The notes: generated from the sequence alone by a model not told the origin. A stretch of 64,000 nucleotides of DNA from Sphingobacterium multivorum (GCF_039511225.1 NZ_CP154261.1:1860001-1924000); one strand, 5' to 3'. Positions 8,978 through 18,470 are shown, numbered from the stretch's first letter. Translations and numbers: made by a program.

Positions 8978-9655
8978 CTATTGCCAGAGCTTGTCGATGT
9001 CTTTCTTCAAAATCTGCTCTTTCATCTCTTCTTCAAAATTTCCAAATTGATCCCTGGTGACGGATTTGCTGATATGGCCAGCCTCCAGCACCAAGATTTC
9101 ATCGCAGGTATCTTTTAATGTGGAAAAGATATGGGATGAAATTAAGATGGTCTTGCCCATCGCTTTTAAACGTAGCATAATCTCCGTGAGAATGATGCTG
9201 CTTTGTAGATCAATGCCATTAAAAGGTTCGTCAAGGATATAATAGTTATTGTCCTGTAGTAATGTTGCCGTCAGCGCAAGTTTTTTTTTCATTCCTGTCG
9301 AATAAGAGCTAGCATATTCTTTTAAGGGCAACTCAAAAATATTCCTTTCGCTGAGGTTTTTAATCTGTTTACCACGTGCATCTGTCAGCAGATAAATATA
9401 CTCTTCACCCGTGAGCTTAGAAAGGAAATACGGATCTGAAGTCAGGTAACCTAAATTGTTTTTCAGTGGCTCTAAATCAGATTTTATACTTCCTATAGCA
9501 GTTTCCAGTCCAGCAATACAACGAAACAGCGTTGTCTTTCCGGCACCATTTTCACCGACAATACCGTATATTTTTCCGCTATCAAAGGTGTAAGTAACCT
9601 CGTGGAGTATTTGATGCTGTCCAAAGGACTTGCTAATATTCGTAAGCTCGATCAT
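8978..9655 (-). CDS. ABC transporter ATP-binding protein
   Basis: A 225-residue nucleotide-binding subunit. Walker A GENGAGKTT (about 35-43), the signature region YSTGMKKKLAL, Walker B YILDEPFNGID and a switch His (ISSHIF) are all visible. It overlaps the upstream gene by four bases (shared ATGA), so it is translationally coupled to the adjacent membrane protein. Together they would form an exporter-type ABC system similar to antibiotic/bacteriocin efflux pairs. The substrate is unknown. Confidence 0.9.
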   Translation of the reverse strand: MIELTNISKSFGQHQILHEVTYTFDSGKIYGIVGENGAGKTTLFRCIAGLETAIGSIKSDLEPLKNNLGYLTSDPYFLSKLTGEEYIYLLTDARGKQIKNLSERNIFELPLKEYASSYSTGMKKKLALTATLLQDNNYYILDEPFNGIDLQSSIILTEIMLRLKAMGKTILISSHIFSTLKDTCDEILVLEAGHISKSVTRDQFGNFEEEMKEQILKKDIDKLWQ

Positions 9656-10566
9656 AAGTGATTTTTTAAATTGTTGATTGCTTTGATATAGTAAAAGGGC
9701 AAGAGTGCGAGGATCAAGGGGTAAAAGCTAAAGCACAGTGCCAAAGCAAAACCTTCGGGGAAATTGATCTCCCGTGGGTAAGCAACATATTTTAAGGTGA
9801 TTGCAAAAGGAAGTAAAAGTAATATTCCGCCCAATACAATACACACATTAAATAACTCCGATGGAAAGATTATAACATACAGAAAAAGAAGGGGCAGTAC
9901 CAAGAGTAGACATTGTAAAATTCCTCTTTTAAACTTTCGCATCAGAAAGACTGTCGGTGTATAATGGTTATTCCAGAGGTAAAAAATAGGTTCCGGTAAT
10001 TGATAATAGAAAACACAGGCGAGCGCAATGCAAACCACACAAAATAAAACAAGATTGGAATTGGCCACATAAAAGCCGATTCCGGCCAAGAGATACAATA
10101 CAAGCAAGAGCAGGTAGCTTCGTCGGAACCCAATGATAAATTCAAAAGGTTTTTTTGCGAAAGGTGTCGGAATAGATTTGCCGAAAGCCTTAAATGTCAA
10201 AAATGCAAAGATAATAGCCAAAATAGCTAATAACACTGCATAGCCCCATTGGTTATGGAGGAAAAGAATGATGAAAGACGGCAGCGTTAATAAGCCATTC
10301 TCGAATATTCTGATCTTGTGAAAATCTCGCTTACTGTATGTATTTTTGAGAAAGTCATTTCTGTTTTTTTCTGTGAGCAGAAACAGTACCTGAAAATTGC
10401 CAAGCAGCAGCGCATAACAGCCAAAAAGGGGATATTGAACCAATGCATAATAAGCAAAATAGGCTAATCCAAACACGATGAAAAAGGCGAGCCAAACAGG
10501 CAGTCCTGTAGCCCGAATATGTCGAGAAAGTAAAGTATATTGAAGCTTTAAATAGTTGCTAACCAT
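9652..10566 (-). CDS. ABC transporter permease-like integral membrane protein
   Basis: A 304-residue, very hydrophobic protein with about eight predicted membrane segments arranged in pairs and a Lys-rich C-terminal end. There is no signal peptide and no recognised catalytic motif. The 4-base overlap with the downstream ATPase gene is the main reason to call it the permease of that transporter. It could instead be a distinct membrane protein of unknown role. Confidence 0.7.
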   Translation of the reverse strand: MVSNYLKLQYTLLSRHIRATGLPVWLAFFIVFGLAYFAYYALVQYPLFGCYALLLGNFQVLFLLTEKNRNDFLKNTYSKRDFHKIRIFENGLLTLPSFIILFLHNQWGYAVLLAILAIIFAFLTFKAFGKSIPTPFAKKPFEFIIGFRRSYLLLLVLYLLAGIGFYVANSNLVLFCVVCIALACVFYYQLPEPIFYLWNNHYTPTVFLMRKFKRGILQCLLLVLPLLFLYVIIFPSELFNVCIVLGGILLLLPFAITLKYVAYPREINFPEGFALALCFSFYPLILALLPFYYIKAINNLKNHL

Positions 10567-10673
10567 GATACAATCAAAAGTAAAAAATCGAAGTTAAAAC
10601 AAGGGACTGTTCCCTTATTTTTATTTCGGCTTTGCAACGATCGATTGCTGGTCGTTTTGACGCTTGAATTTCT

Positions 10674-11849
10674 TTATTTTACGGCCCTGTGTCTTTTCTG
10701 CCAGCCCAGCATATAGGTCAGAGCAAGTAGCAAAACTACGGCATTGGCATACATAATGACTGGAATTCGCAGGATAACATCACTATAGTACAATCCAGCA
10801 AGCAGTGCGCCAAGTCCTATTCCGGCTTCAAGGGAGATATACATGGTTGCAACCGCCTTGCCACGATGCTCGGGTAAACTAAGGTCAATCGTCCAGGCGT
10901 TCACAGCAGGAGAGAGTATGCCCGTGCCGACGCCATAGATGCTTGCTCCGATCATCATGCCAATAAAACTATTTCCGATGCCAATGGCAACCAGAGCGAT
11001 CGCAATAATGACTAATCCGACAACAATAACCTTAGGTCTTCCATAACGGTCCGAAACTTTGCCGGATACAAAACGTATCAATACCGATGCAATGGTGAAA
11101 GCCAGGAAAAATAGCCCTTTATTTTTGAGTCCAAGGTATTCACTCCAGTCTGGAATTAGGGTTAAAATGACTCCATAAGCGGTGTAAGATAAAAACGTGA
11201 CGATTCCCGCAGGTAGTGCACGCCATTCAATGATATCTTTACGGTTTATTTTGAGCATGGAAAGATTGAATTTCTCTTTTTTCGCCAGTGTTTCCTTCAT
11301 GTTAATGACGATAAGGATGGAGAGAAGTGCCATGAAAGAAGAGCAATAAAACATCACATTGATACCAAAGGCCTCGAAAATAGCACTGCCAATTGCTGGG
11401 CCGACAGCCGTACCGACGCTAAAGGCCAATCCATGCATTCCGAGCGCCTCACCCCATCGTTTTTGTGGAACCAGATCGGCGACATAAGCAGAAGTTGAGG
11501 TAGGTTTAAAACCAGTGGAAAAACCATGTATCAAGCGTAAGAATAGAAAGCCCGCGACTGATGTTAAAATGGGATAAAGAAAACCACAGATGAAACAGAC
11601 GATGGATCCAATTGCCATGACTGGTACACGTCCCCAGCGATCGGTCAATTTACCACTAAAAGGTCGCGAAATTCCAGCAGTCAATGTAAATAACGCGATG
11701 ATCAACCCTTTGTATTCCGCTCCGCCCAAACTGCTCAGATAATTGGGAAGTTCGGGGATAATCATATTGAAGCTCGAAGAAAATAGGAGTGAGCTTAAGC
11801 AAAGTAAAATAAATTGAAGCGTATAGATGGATTTCTGTTCAGCTGGCAT
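10674..11849 (-). CDS. Major facilitator superfamily exporter
   Basis: A 391-residue transporter with 12 predicted helices. The conserved MFS loop between helices 2 and 3 is present (GKLTDRWGRVPV) and is repeated in the second half (GKVSDRYGRPKV), as is usual. The family resembles multidrug or sugar efflux proteins of the MFS-1 type; the substrate is not deducible. It stands alone with gaps of about 100 and 200 bases on its sides. Confidence 0.88.
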   Translation of the reverse strand: MPAEQKSIYTLQFILLCLSSLLFSSSFNMIIPELPNYLSSLGGAEYKGLIIALFTLTAGISRPFSGKLTDRWGRVPVMAIGSIVCFICGFLYPILTSVAGFLFLRLIHGFSTGFKPTSTSAYVADLVPQKRWGEALGMHGLAFSVGTAVGPAIGSAIFEAFGINVMFYCSSFMALLSILIVINMKETLAKKEKFNLSMLKINRKDIIEWRALPAGIVTFLSYTAYGVILTLIPDWSEYLGLKNKGLFFLAFTIASVLIRFVSGKVSDRYGRPKVIVVGLVIIAIALVAIGIGNSFIGMMIGASIYGVGTGILSPAVNAWTIDLSLPEHRGKAVATMYISLEAGIGLGALLAGLYYSDVILRIPVIMYANAVVLLLALTYMLGWQKRHRAVK

Positions 11850-12067
11850 GGCGCTATTTTTAACGTGTGTGAATATTCAAAAAAGGACAATGGATGTTGG
11901 CGATTATCCATCCTTCAAGGGAATGGGTCAAATGTACAGTTTTTGGAGCGATTAAGCTGTTCTTTTGGCGGAAAATAATTGAATTCTTTTATGGGATGGA
12001 AAATGCGGCGTTGAGGTCTTTCCTGCCTAAAAAAAGGTTATTTTTGTTGAGACCTTTTGTTTAAAAC

Positions 12068-12448
12068 ATGCAAGAACATAGAAATCCAGGTGTTTATTTT
12101 GAAATTCCGGTATCAGATTTGAATCGCGCAATTGCGTTTTATAGCCAGTTATTCAATTTTACCTTTGAACAAGAAGATTTTGACAATAATCACATGGCTT
12201 ACTTTCCATTTCAAGAAACCTTATCTGGGATTACTGGCGCCCTCGCGAAAGGCGAAATTTATAAACCTACACGCGAGGGAATACTCCTTTATTTACATGT
12301 AGAAAATATATCAACTACGTTAGAAAAGGCCATGAGCTTGGGTGGAAAAGAGCTATATCCCGTCACCTTTCATACCGATCTGGGATTTGCTGTCGCGGAG
12401 ATTGAAGATTCTGAAGGAAATAGGATCGGGCTACATCAAAAGTTATAA
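12068..12448 (+). CDS. VOC (glyoxalase/bleomycin resistance) family protein
   Basis: A 126-residue single VOC module. It opens with FEIPVSDLNRAIAFYSQLF, the typical beta-alpha start of the fold, and ends in an EDSEGNRIGLH segment with the usual C-terminal metal-ligand Glu region. Members may be dioxygenases, isomerases or binding proteins, and no specific substrate can be assigned. It converges on the TrmH-type methyltransferase gene with only 26 bases between the stops. Confidence 0.85.
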   Translation: MQEHRNPGVYFEIPVSDLNRAIAFYSQLFNFTFEQEDFDNNHMAYFPFQETLSGITGALAKGEIYKPTREGILLYLHVENISTTLEKAMSLGGKELYPVTFHTDLGFAVAEIEDSEGNRIGLHQKL

Positions 12449-12474
12449 ATGGCGAATCAGGACCATATCACCTA

Positions 12475-13224
12475 TTAGGTCAACTGTTGTCGGGCTATTT
12501 CGCTGCAGAAAATGGTCGCTGCAACGGCCACGTTGAGTGATTCGGCTTGGCCTATGCGCGGAATAGTGACGGCTTGATCGACCAACGCTATTATTTCATC
12601 ACTGATGCCATTTCCTTCGTTGCCCATAACAATTAACCCCTCATTAGCCCACATAGTCTGATAAATGGATTGACCATTAAGTAGGGCACCATAAACTTTC
12701 AATCCAGTAGCCGGAATAAAATCGGTTAAATCAGTATAGTGGATCTGCAGTCTGGCCAGTGAGCCCATGGTTGCTTGCACTACTTTAGGATTGTATGCGT
12801 CAACAGTTCCAATGGAACAAATAATATGTTCGATTCCAAACCACTCCGCCGTGCGGATAATTGTACCCAGATTGCCTGGATCCTGCACATCATCGAGTAC
12901 AAGGCTAAACTTGTTTTTTAAATTACTTGGTACAATTTTTTGCTGTAAAGGAAGTTTGACCAAAGCGAGGATACCTTGTGGCGATTTCAGTGTACTAATC
13001 TTTTGAAATTCAGTATCTGTTAGTTCATGGGATTTTATATTATGCAAGATTTTACCCACTTTTGTGTTTGCGTCGCCCGTGTAGAAAATAGACTCAACCT
13101 CATAGCTTGATGAAATAAATTCCATCACGGATTTTATACCCTCAACGATAAACAGGCCGTGTTGTTTTCTATACTTTTTATTTTGTAGAGACGTTATTAG
13201 ACTGATTTGCGCTTTTGACAACAT
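12475..13224 (-). CDS. TrmH/SpoU-family RNA 2'-O-methyltransferase
   Basis: SAM-dependent methyltransferase of the alpha/beta-knot (SPOUT) class acting on rRNA or tRNA. It has an N-terminal RNA-binding domain (about 1-95) and a SPOUT domain with the three motifs: LDDVQDPGNLGTIIRTAEWF (motif 1), VMGNEGNGIS (motif 2) and IPRIGQAESLNVAVAATIF (motif 3, which forms the knot). Length 249 aa is usual. The target nucleotide cannot be predicted from sequence. It is divergent from tamL, and its start region is only 9 bases from the TamL ATG. Confidence 0.92.
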   Translation of the reverse strand: MLSKAQISLITSLQNKKYRKQHGLFIVEGIKSVMEFISSSYEVESIFYTGDANTKVGKILHNIKSHELTDTEFQKISTLKSPQGILALVKLPLQQKIVPSNLKNKFSLVLDDVQDPGNLGTIIRTAEWFGIEHIICSIGTVDAYNPKVVQATMGSLARLQIHYTDLTDFIPATGLKVYGALLNGQSIYQTMWANEGLIVMGNEGNGISDEIIALVDQAVTIPRIGQAESLNVAVAATIFCSEIARQQLT

Positions 13225-13232
13225 TTTTATTG

Positions 13233-15584
13233 ATGATTAAGTATCCTCGTTTTATCGGATTTGCAAGTATAACGCTTTTAGTGTTATTTTTTGCATCATG
13301 CCGTTCTTCAAAATATCTTGACGATGACCAAGCTCTGGTTACAAAAGTACAGATTTCTGGTGTCACCCCTGCATTGAAAGAATCATCCGAAACGTATATT
13401 TCCAATCAAATAAGACCTAATTCAAGGGTAAATCTATTTATTTACAATACATTCAATACTAAAAACGGGCGTTATAAAACCAAGAAAATTCGGAATGTTG
13501 GCGAACCACCTCATTTGTTGGATTCGGCAATGGTCGATTTATCCGCCAATCAAATCCGACGCTTTCTATTTTCAAAAGGTTATTTTAAAGCTAAGGTCGA
13601 ACCAACGATTTCAGTTTCCAAAAAGCGAGCACATATCGATTTTAAAGTGGATGAAGGAGTCCCATATCAAGTTAGAAATATAGATCGAAAATTTGAGGAT
13701 GAAGATATTAAGGCAATATTTGAACGGGAGGTACTCCCCAAAACTGCTGTAAAATCCAATACCCAGTATGATGCTGCAAAGTTGCTCGATGAGCGGGAGA
13801 AACTTTATATTTCGATGCGTAACAATGGATATTACGATTATTTAAGGCAATACATGCGTGCTGGGATTGATTCCACGATCGATGGACCTTTGATCGACCT
13901 GAAAATTAATGTCGAAAATCCGTCTGACTCAACGATACATAAAAAGTATCAAATAGACAGTGTTTATATGACGATAAGGAATTATGGAACAATGTCGAAG
14001 AAGGAGCCACGTCGTATACTAGATTCTGCAAAACGTCTTTTATTTGTTGATGAAACAAATAGTTTCAGGTGGAAACCTTTGGAACGTTATATGTATCTAC
14101 GCTCAGGTCAGTACTATTCCTTGCGGGAGGAAAATAAGTCCTATGACCGATTGTATGAGATGAATGGTTTTCGTTCTGTCAAAATGCAGTTTGTCAAAAA
14201 AGATTCCAATAAACTCGATGTGCACTATGATTTCGTTCCAAGACCGCGTATGGGAAACCAGATAGAGGGCGAGTATACCTTTAGTTCGGGTATGAGCGGA
14301 TTTAATATTGGAAATACATTCTCTCAACGTAATATCTTTGGTGGTTCGGAGCAATTGGAAGTGAAATTACGTTATGGTGTATTGTTTGATCCGCGTCTCG
14401 CAGGTGGGCTTTCCAGCAAAATATTCAATAACGATTTTCAAGCGGGCGTGAATTTAGTTATTCCTCGTCTGATGGTTCCCTTTCATATTAATCCGGGCGG
14501 GAAGTTTGGTTTGCCCAAAACGACCTACTCGATGACATTGCAGTTGTTCGATCAAGATAAAACCTATTCAAACCGCTATTTTATCACGTCTCTGAATTAC
14601 TCATGGTATGAAACAGAAAATAAGTACCATAGTTTTACGCCTATTGTGTTGGAGTATCGGGATGGACGCTTAGATTCCAATTTTCGGAACAAGCTTGTAC
14701 AGGAAGGTTATCAGCTGTATGTACGTAGCAACGACCGTCAGTATTTTGGTTTAGGGACACAATATACCTTTATATTGAATGGCAAAAAACTGAATAGTAA
14801 GGAGGACTTTCAATATTTCAGAGGGACATTGGACGTTAGTGGAAACGTATTGGATCTTATTAGCTCCTTGGCAAAATTGCCCAAGAATGCCGATGGTGAG
14901 AAAAAAATATTCGGTGTGCCCTTTCTTCAATACGCCAAGACAGAATTCGATTATCGTTTATACCGAAATCTCGGTGGAAATAGGCAGTTTGTCTTCCGTT
15001 TTAATCCGGGGATAGCGATTCCTTATGGGAATAACTCTAAATTGTTAATTTTTGAAAAGAGCTTTTATAGCGGTGGGATGAATGGCATACGCGCGTGGCA
15101 GGCGCGTACCTTGGGGCCAGGTGCCTATAACCGGCAGAGTCTTAGTGAGGATTTGCGTTTAAACCTGCGTAATTTGGATCAGCTGGGGGAGATTAAACTG
15201 GAAGCGAATGCCGAATATCGGTTCAGATTACTCAATAACTTCCTGGGTGCAAAGATGAATGGGGCGACATTTGTGGATATGGGAAATGTTTGGCGACTGA
15301 AGAAGGATGAAGAGCTGAATCCGGGTGGGGAGTTTAAATTCAATAAATTTCTTGGGCAAGTCGCCATTGGTACCGGCTTCGGACTTCGTTTCGATTCGGA
15401 CTATTTTGTCATTCGCTTAGATGCCGGGCTTAAACTAAAAGATCCGCAATTCTCAGGTGCTGATCAATGGGTTATCAAGCATTTCTTTGATTCCAAAGAA
15501 TTTAAGGCCCAATATTACGAAACCCATAGGCCTGACAGATACAATTTTATTCAATACAATTTTGGAATCGGTATGCCGTTCTAA
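13233..15584 (+). CDS. tamL: TamL-type lipidated BamA/TamA family outer-membrane protein
   Basis: An Omp85-family assembly protein. I chose the ATG at 13233 over the upstream TTG at 13215, which overlaps the divergent gene; from 13233 the protein begins with a lipoprotein signal whose lipobox ends FASC. POTRA-like domains follow (about 25-340, with the segment QIRRFLFSKGYFKAKVEP), then a C-terminal 16-strand barrel (about 400-783) ending in Phe. The barrel-fold motif GGMNGIRAW corresponds to the conserved VRGY/RGF-type lid-loop motif. Lipidation of a TamA-like protein is a known Bacteroidota trait (TamL). It probably works with TamB, encoded elsewhere. Confidence 0.85.
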   Translation: MIKYPRFIGFASITLLVLFFASCRSSKYLDDDQALVTKVQISGVTPALKESSETYISNQIRPNSRVNLFIYNTFNTKNGRYKTKKIRNVGEPPHLLDSAMVDLSANQIRRFLFSKGYFKAKVEPTISVSKKRAHIDFKVDEGVPYQVRNIDRKFEDEDIKAIFEREVLPKTAVKSNTQYDAAKLLDEREKLYISMRNNGYYDYLRQYMRAGIDSTIDGPLIDLKINVENPSDSTIHKKYQIDSVYMTIRNYGTMSKKEPRRILDSAKRLLFVDETNSFRWKPLERYMYLRSGQYYSLREENKSYDRLYEMNGFRSVKMQFVKKDSNKLDVHYDFVPRPRMGNQIEGEYTFSSGMSGFNIGNTFSQRNIFGGSEQLEVKLRYGVLFDPRLAGGLSSKIFNNDFQAGVNLVIPRLMVPFHINPGGKFGLPKTTYSMTLQLFDQDKTYSNRYFITSLNYSWYETENKYHSFTPIVLEYRDGRLDSNFRNKLVQEGYQLYVRSNDRQYFGLGTQYTFILNGKKLNSKEDFQYFRGTLDVSGNVLDLISSLAKLPKNADGEKKIFGVPFLQYAKTEFDYRLYRNLGGNRQFVFRFNPGIAIPYGNNSKLLIFEKSFYSGGMNGIRAWQARTLGPGAYNRQSLSEDLRLNLRNLDQLGEIKLEANAEYRFRLLNNFLGAKMNGATFVDMGNVWRLKKDEELNPGGEFKFNKFLGQVAIGTGFGLRFDSDYFVIRLDAGLKLKDPQFSGADQWVIKHFFDSKEFKAQYYETHRPDRYNFIQYNFGIGMPF

Positions 15585-15614
15585 TGTCTAACCGTTTCGG
15601 CATGATTTACTTTG

Positions 15615-15634
15615 ATCCCATCAGTTGATGGGAT
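15615..15634. terminator. Hairpin between convergent tamL and next gene (no clear T tract)
   Basis: ATCCCATCA (15615-15623) and TGATGGGAT (15626-15634) are perfect 9-bp inverted arms. There is no U-run, so it may be a structured 3' end and not a classical terminator. Confidence 0.4.
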
Positions 15635-15653
15635 ATTCAGGCAAACCACGTTG

Positions 15654-16181
15654 TTAACCAATGAGATTTTTGAGACTTGAAAATATAGATTCAAAAATTT
15701 TACTCAAGTCCAAACCTTGCGAATGGTTGAATAAAAAGAAAACTATAGCCAGCGCGATGGCCGTCATAATCACTTTTTTAAACATGTAAGCTATTCCTAA
15801 CACAATGGCCGGGATAATCAAAAACATCAATCCGCTAATGGCAAAAGGGGAGAGTCCGCTATCGCTTTTATAGATATAGAATAAACGTCCCTTGGAAGTT
15901 TGTTGATTCTTATGGCTAAAGAAAACAAAGGTTGATGACTCAATTTTTTGATTAGGGACAGCAACACCCTCATGAAATTGAAGTGCTTGTGAGAAACCAT
16001 TGATTGTAAATAGGTAATTGCCATTAATGGTCTCATTGGTATTTCCCAATGAATCCAATGCCACTACAGCGAGTTTTCCATTTTTGGAAAGGTTTTCTTT
16101 TACAATAAAGTTTTGGATATTTTGTTCTTGAGCAGCTGCCCAAAAAGGTATCAGTAACAGAAAAAATATAATCTTTTTCAT
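15654..16181 (-). CDS. Secreted/membrane protein of unknown function
   Basis: A 175-residue protein with a clear signal peptide (MKKII...AAAQ, about 1-17). An extracytoplasmic beta-rich part follows (about 20-110), then two closely spaced hydrophobic segments (about 113-150) and an amphipathic tail. I do not recognise the family. It converges on tamL and is followed, in its upstream direction, by the decayed patch at 16.2-16.9 kb. Confidence 0.65.
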   Translation of the reverse strand: MKKIIFFLLLIPFWAAAQEQNIQNFIVKENLSKNGKLAVVALDSLGNTNETINGNYLFTINGFSQALQFHEGVAVPNQKIESSTFVFFSHKNQQTSKGRLFYIYKSDSGLSPFAISGLMFLIIPAIVLGIAYMFKKVIMTAIALAIVFFLFNHSQGLDLSKIFESIFSSLKNLIG

Positions 16182-16229
16182 CTTATTATAAGCGTTTAAT
16201 TTTAGCCCATTTGTAGCAAGAGATTTAAC

Positions 16230-16489
16230 TTATTTGCTTACATCACGTTCTTCAAGCCAGGACAGATTCATGTTGACGGTGTCGAAACAGATCTTATCGA
16301 ATGAGCATGCAATTTTAGGGATTTTAATTTTCTTTTGAAAATCTTTAACTATACGAATGTTGAAACGCCTGTAAATAGGTTTGTGAGCCTTTCATTATTC
16401 CTCAAAAGAAGATGAATGTTTTAACCCTATTTGCAATAAAAAGTTGATGGTATAGATAGTCTTTCATCTAGCTTGTAATCTATTTTCAT
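16230..16489 (-). pseudogene. Disrupted small gene, family not recognised
   Basis: An ATG at 16489 opens a frame starting MKIDYKLDERLSIPSTFY that hits a stop after 20 codons. Coding-like sequence continues in another frame (LQIGLKHSSSFEE), passes two in-frame stops, and then runs as a 53-codon open stretch (16391-16230) ending NLSWLEERDVSK. Reconstructed length is about 85 residues. The product family was not recognised. The start lies 17 bases after the stop of the other broken gene, so the pair looks like a former two-gene operon. Confidence 0.5.
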
Positions 16490-16505
16490 TATTCATGTTT
16501 TGGTG

Positions 16506-16866
16506 CTAATACATATCATCTTCATCAATAAAATTGCAACCAGTATTGATCAGTAGCAGGAGATACTCATCGAAACTATCCGCTATGACACGAAACTCAT
16601 CAGGGGCATGCACGAAAAACGCACGATTTGTCCTTTTTACCTGGAAAAGCTTCTTGGAGTTTCGCTAGAGCTGTTTTTCTTGTACCATGTTTAATCTGTT
16701 CAAAATGATTCCAGGTTTCTTTGCCACCATTGTCATAGTATGCTTGAAAACAGATAAATAATTGTCGGCTATTTTCATTTGCATTTCTTCTTGTGAGTGA
16801 AGTTAGCCAAACTTTATAATCGATTAAAAGTAAATTGCGGTGTATCTCCTTTTAAATCTCAAACAT
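16506..16866 (-). pseudogene. Frameshifted small gene, possibly SUKH/immunity-like
   Basis: Coding-like sequence is split between frames. An ATG at 16866 gives four codons then a stop. A continuous frame from about 16852 encodes a stretch containing KETWNHFEQIKHGTRK and LAKLQEAFPGK. At an A-run (T5 on plus, 16634-16638) the frame shifts by one and continues AFFVHAPDEFRVIADSF to a stop at 16506. The C-terminal IADSFDEYLLLLI resembles the end of SMI1/KNR4 (SUKH) immunity-type proteins, but this is a weak resemblance. Two or more breaks argue for true decay over a single sequencing error. Confidence 0.55.
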
Positions 16867-16924
16867 CAGGGAAGCATTGTTTAATTGTTTGCTAAAATAA
16901 TTAGTATTTTAATTGTTTTTTAAC

Positions 16925-16932
16925 TATCTTTG
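16925..16932 (+). promoter_or_regulatory. -7 promoter element of the DUF1016 nuclease gene
   Basis: TATCTTTG, an exact TAnnTTTG match, lies 41 bases before the ATG at 16974 in AT-rich DNA. Confidence 0.55.
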
Positions 16933-16973
16933 TATTGTTCATTTACAGAAGTAATACCAAGAAATAAACAATT

Positions 16974-17987
16974 ATGTTGTCCGATCAAACTTTAGTATCC
17001 GATATAAAGACAATTATTGCGCAATCCAAAGATAATGCGATTCGTGCTGTCGATCATCAACGCACTTTGATGTACTGGCACATCGGAAAACGTATTTTTG
17101 AGCAGGAGCAGGGAGGTAAAGATAGAGCCGATTATGGGAAATACATCATAAAGTATCTTTCAGCGGAGTTACAGCCTGAGTTTGGTAGTGGTTTTTCATC
17201 AAGACAGTTAAATTGGTACCGTCAGTTTTATCGCACATTTCCAATTGTGTCTACACTGTGGACGCAATTGAGTTGGAGCCAATATAAGCTGCTTTTAAGT
17301 CTTGGTAACGAGGAACAACGGGAGTTTTATATCGCAGAGACCATAAAGAATAATTGGACAGTTCGGCAGCTTGAGCGACAGATCAACACGAATCTATATG
17401 AACGCCTATTGCTTAGCAACGATAAAGAAAGTGTGTTGGCTGTAGCAAAAAAGGAAAAGATGCCTTCTGACGCGAAGGAGATCATCAAAGATCCGATGGT
17501 ACTGGAATTTTTGGGTTTGAAACGCGAAAGCGCTTACTATGAGAAAGATCTTGAGGGCGCCATTATTGCCCATCTTCAGGAGTTCTTACTCGAATTAGGA
17601 AATGGGTTCTCATTCGTCGCTAGACAAAAACGCATCCATATCGAGGGCGATGAGTTTTTCGTTGACCTGGTCTTTTACAACCGTCTGCTGCAAAGTTTTG
17701 TGATCATTGAAATTAAAACCCATAAATTAACACATCAGGACATCGGTCAATTGCAGATGTACGTGAATTATTATGACCGTATTGAAAAGCTTCCGCATGA
17801 ACATCCGACAGTTGGCATTTTACTTTGTGCCAGCAAAAACGATGCAGTCGTCAAATTTACCCTTCCGGAAGACCAAAAACAGATTGTCGCCAGTCAATAC
17901 GAACTTTATCTACCGACAGAGCAGCAGCTGCTGGACGAGGTGAACAAAGAGTTGGATAGTTTTGTAGGTAAAGGTGACGCTGAGTAG
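16974..17987 (+). CDS. YhcG/DUF1016-type PD-(D/E)XK nuclease-domain protein
   Basis: A 337-residue protein of the YhcG family. The N-terminal DUF1016 part (about 10-145) carries YWHIGKRIFEQEQ and a WTVRQLERQI segment. The C-terminal domain (about 175-325) is a PD-(D/E)XK nuclease fold with the likely catalytic Asp231 (FFVDLVFY), Glu246 and Lys248 (IIEIKTHK). Family members are often found on mobile or defence islands near restriction systems; their exact substrate is unsettled. Here it stands alone beside two wrecked small genes, which suggests a remnant of an accessory island. The key residues look intact, so it may be active. Confidence 0.88.
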   Translation: MLSDQTLVSDIKTIIAQSKDNAIRAVDHQRTLMYWHIGKRIFEQEQGGKDRADYGKYIIKYLSAELQPEFGSGFSSRQLNWYRQFYRTFPIVSTLWTQLSWSQYKLLLSLGNEEQREFYIAETIKNNWTVRQLERQINTNLYERLLLSNDKESVLAVAKKEKMPSDAKEIIKDPMVLEFLGLKRESAYYEKDLEGAIIAHLQEFLLELGNGFSFVARQKRIHIEGDEFFVDLVFYNRLLQSFVIIEIKTHKLTHQDIGQLQMYVNYYDRIEKLPHEHPTVGILLCASKNDAVVKFTLPEDQKQIVASQYELYLPTEQQLLDEVNKELDSFVGKGDAE

Positions 17988-18123
17988 ATTTTTCAAGCGT
18001 CTATACGGCGCCATTTAAAGATATTTTAAATGCGTTAAACGAGGTTAATTTATCAGTATTGGGGGATGAAATGACTGTGGTTCCGCTTTTTTCATTTTTA
18101 TTTTTCTAACATAGATTATTTTG

Positions 18124-18131
18124 TACATTTG
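18124..18131 (+). promoter_or_regulatory. -7 promoter element before the 86-residue membrane protein
   Basis: TACATTTG matches TAnnTTTG and sits 31 bases before the ATG at 18155. Confidence 0.5.
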
Positions 18132-18154
18132 TATCGAATAAAATCGAAATTGAA

Positions 18155-18415
18155 ATGGCAGAAACTGTACAACCAAGAGGTCCAAAGACAACTGATAATA
18201 ATGCGAACCAAACTCATTACTACAAAACATTGGTAGTAGCGATCGCTTTAGGTTTAATAGGTACATTTATCCGTTTTGTACCGGATGTATGTACGGCATT
18301 GGGCCAACAAACTTTTTTGTTTTCCGCAATAGCTAACATCTCCATGATCGTAGGTGCACTTATCGCATTCAAAACCGTTTTCGGAATTTTGGGATTTGGA
18401 AAAAACCGTGACTAA
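18155..18415 (+). CDS. Small two-helix membrane protein, unknown function
   Basis: An 86-residue protein with a polar N-terminus (about 1-23) and two hydrophobic segments (about 26-45 and 55-79) that end in a short basic tail. It has its own promoter element and its own terminator, so it is a real, independently expressed gene. I cannot assign a function; there is no informative neighbour. Confidence 0.72.
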   Translation: MAETVQPRGPKTTDNNANQTHYYKTLVVAIALGLIGTFIRFVPDVCTALGQQTFLFSAIANISMIVGALIAFKTVFGILGFGKNRD

Positions 18416-18440
18416 TTAAAAAGTCAAACTAAGATATTTG

Positions 18441-18470
18441 AAAGCCTCAGTTTTTTTACTGGGGCTTTTT
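18441..18470 (+). terminator. Intrinsic terminator of the small membrane protein gene
   Basis: AAAGCCTCAGT pairs with ACTGGGGCTTT (one G-U pair) and is followed by a T run. Confidence 0.75.

Larger units (their letters stand above)
16182..16973. other. Gene-poor accessory patch with decayed coding sequence
   Basis: A 790-base stretch without an intact gene. On the minus strand it contains two neighbouring broken small genes (see the pseudogene entries). The right end holds a -7 element for the DUF1016 gene. Confidence 0.7.

Noticed and set aside
13215..13232. TTG start extending tamL by six codons
   Set aside because: It would overlap the divergent methyltransferase start, and the lipoprotein signal begins naturally at the ATG at 13233.
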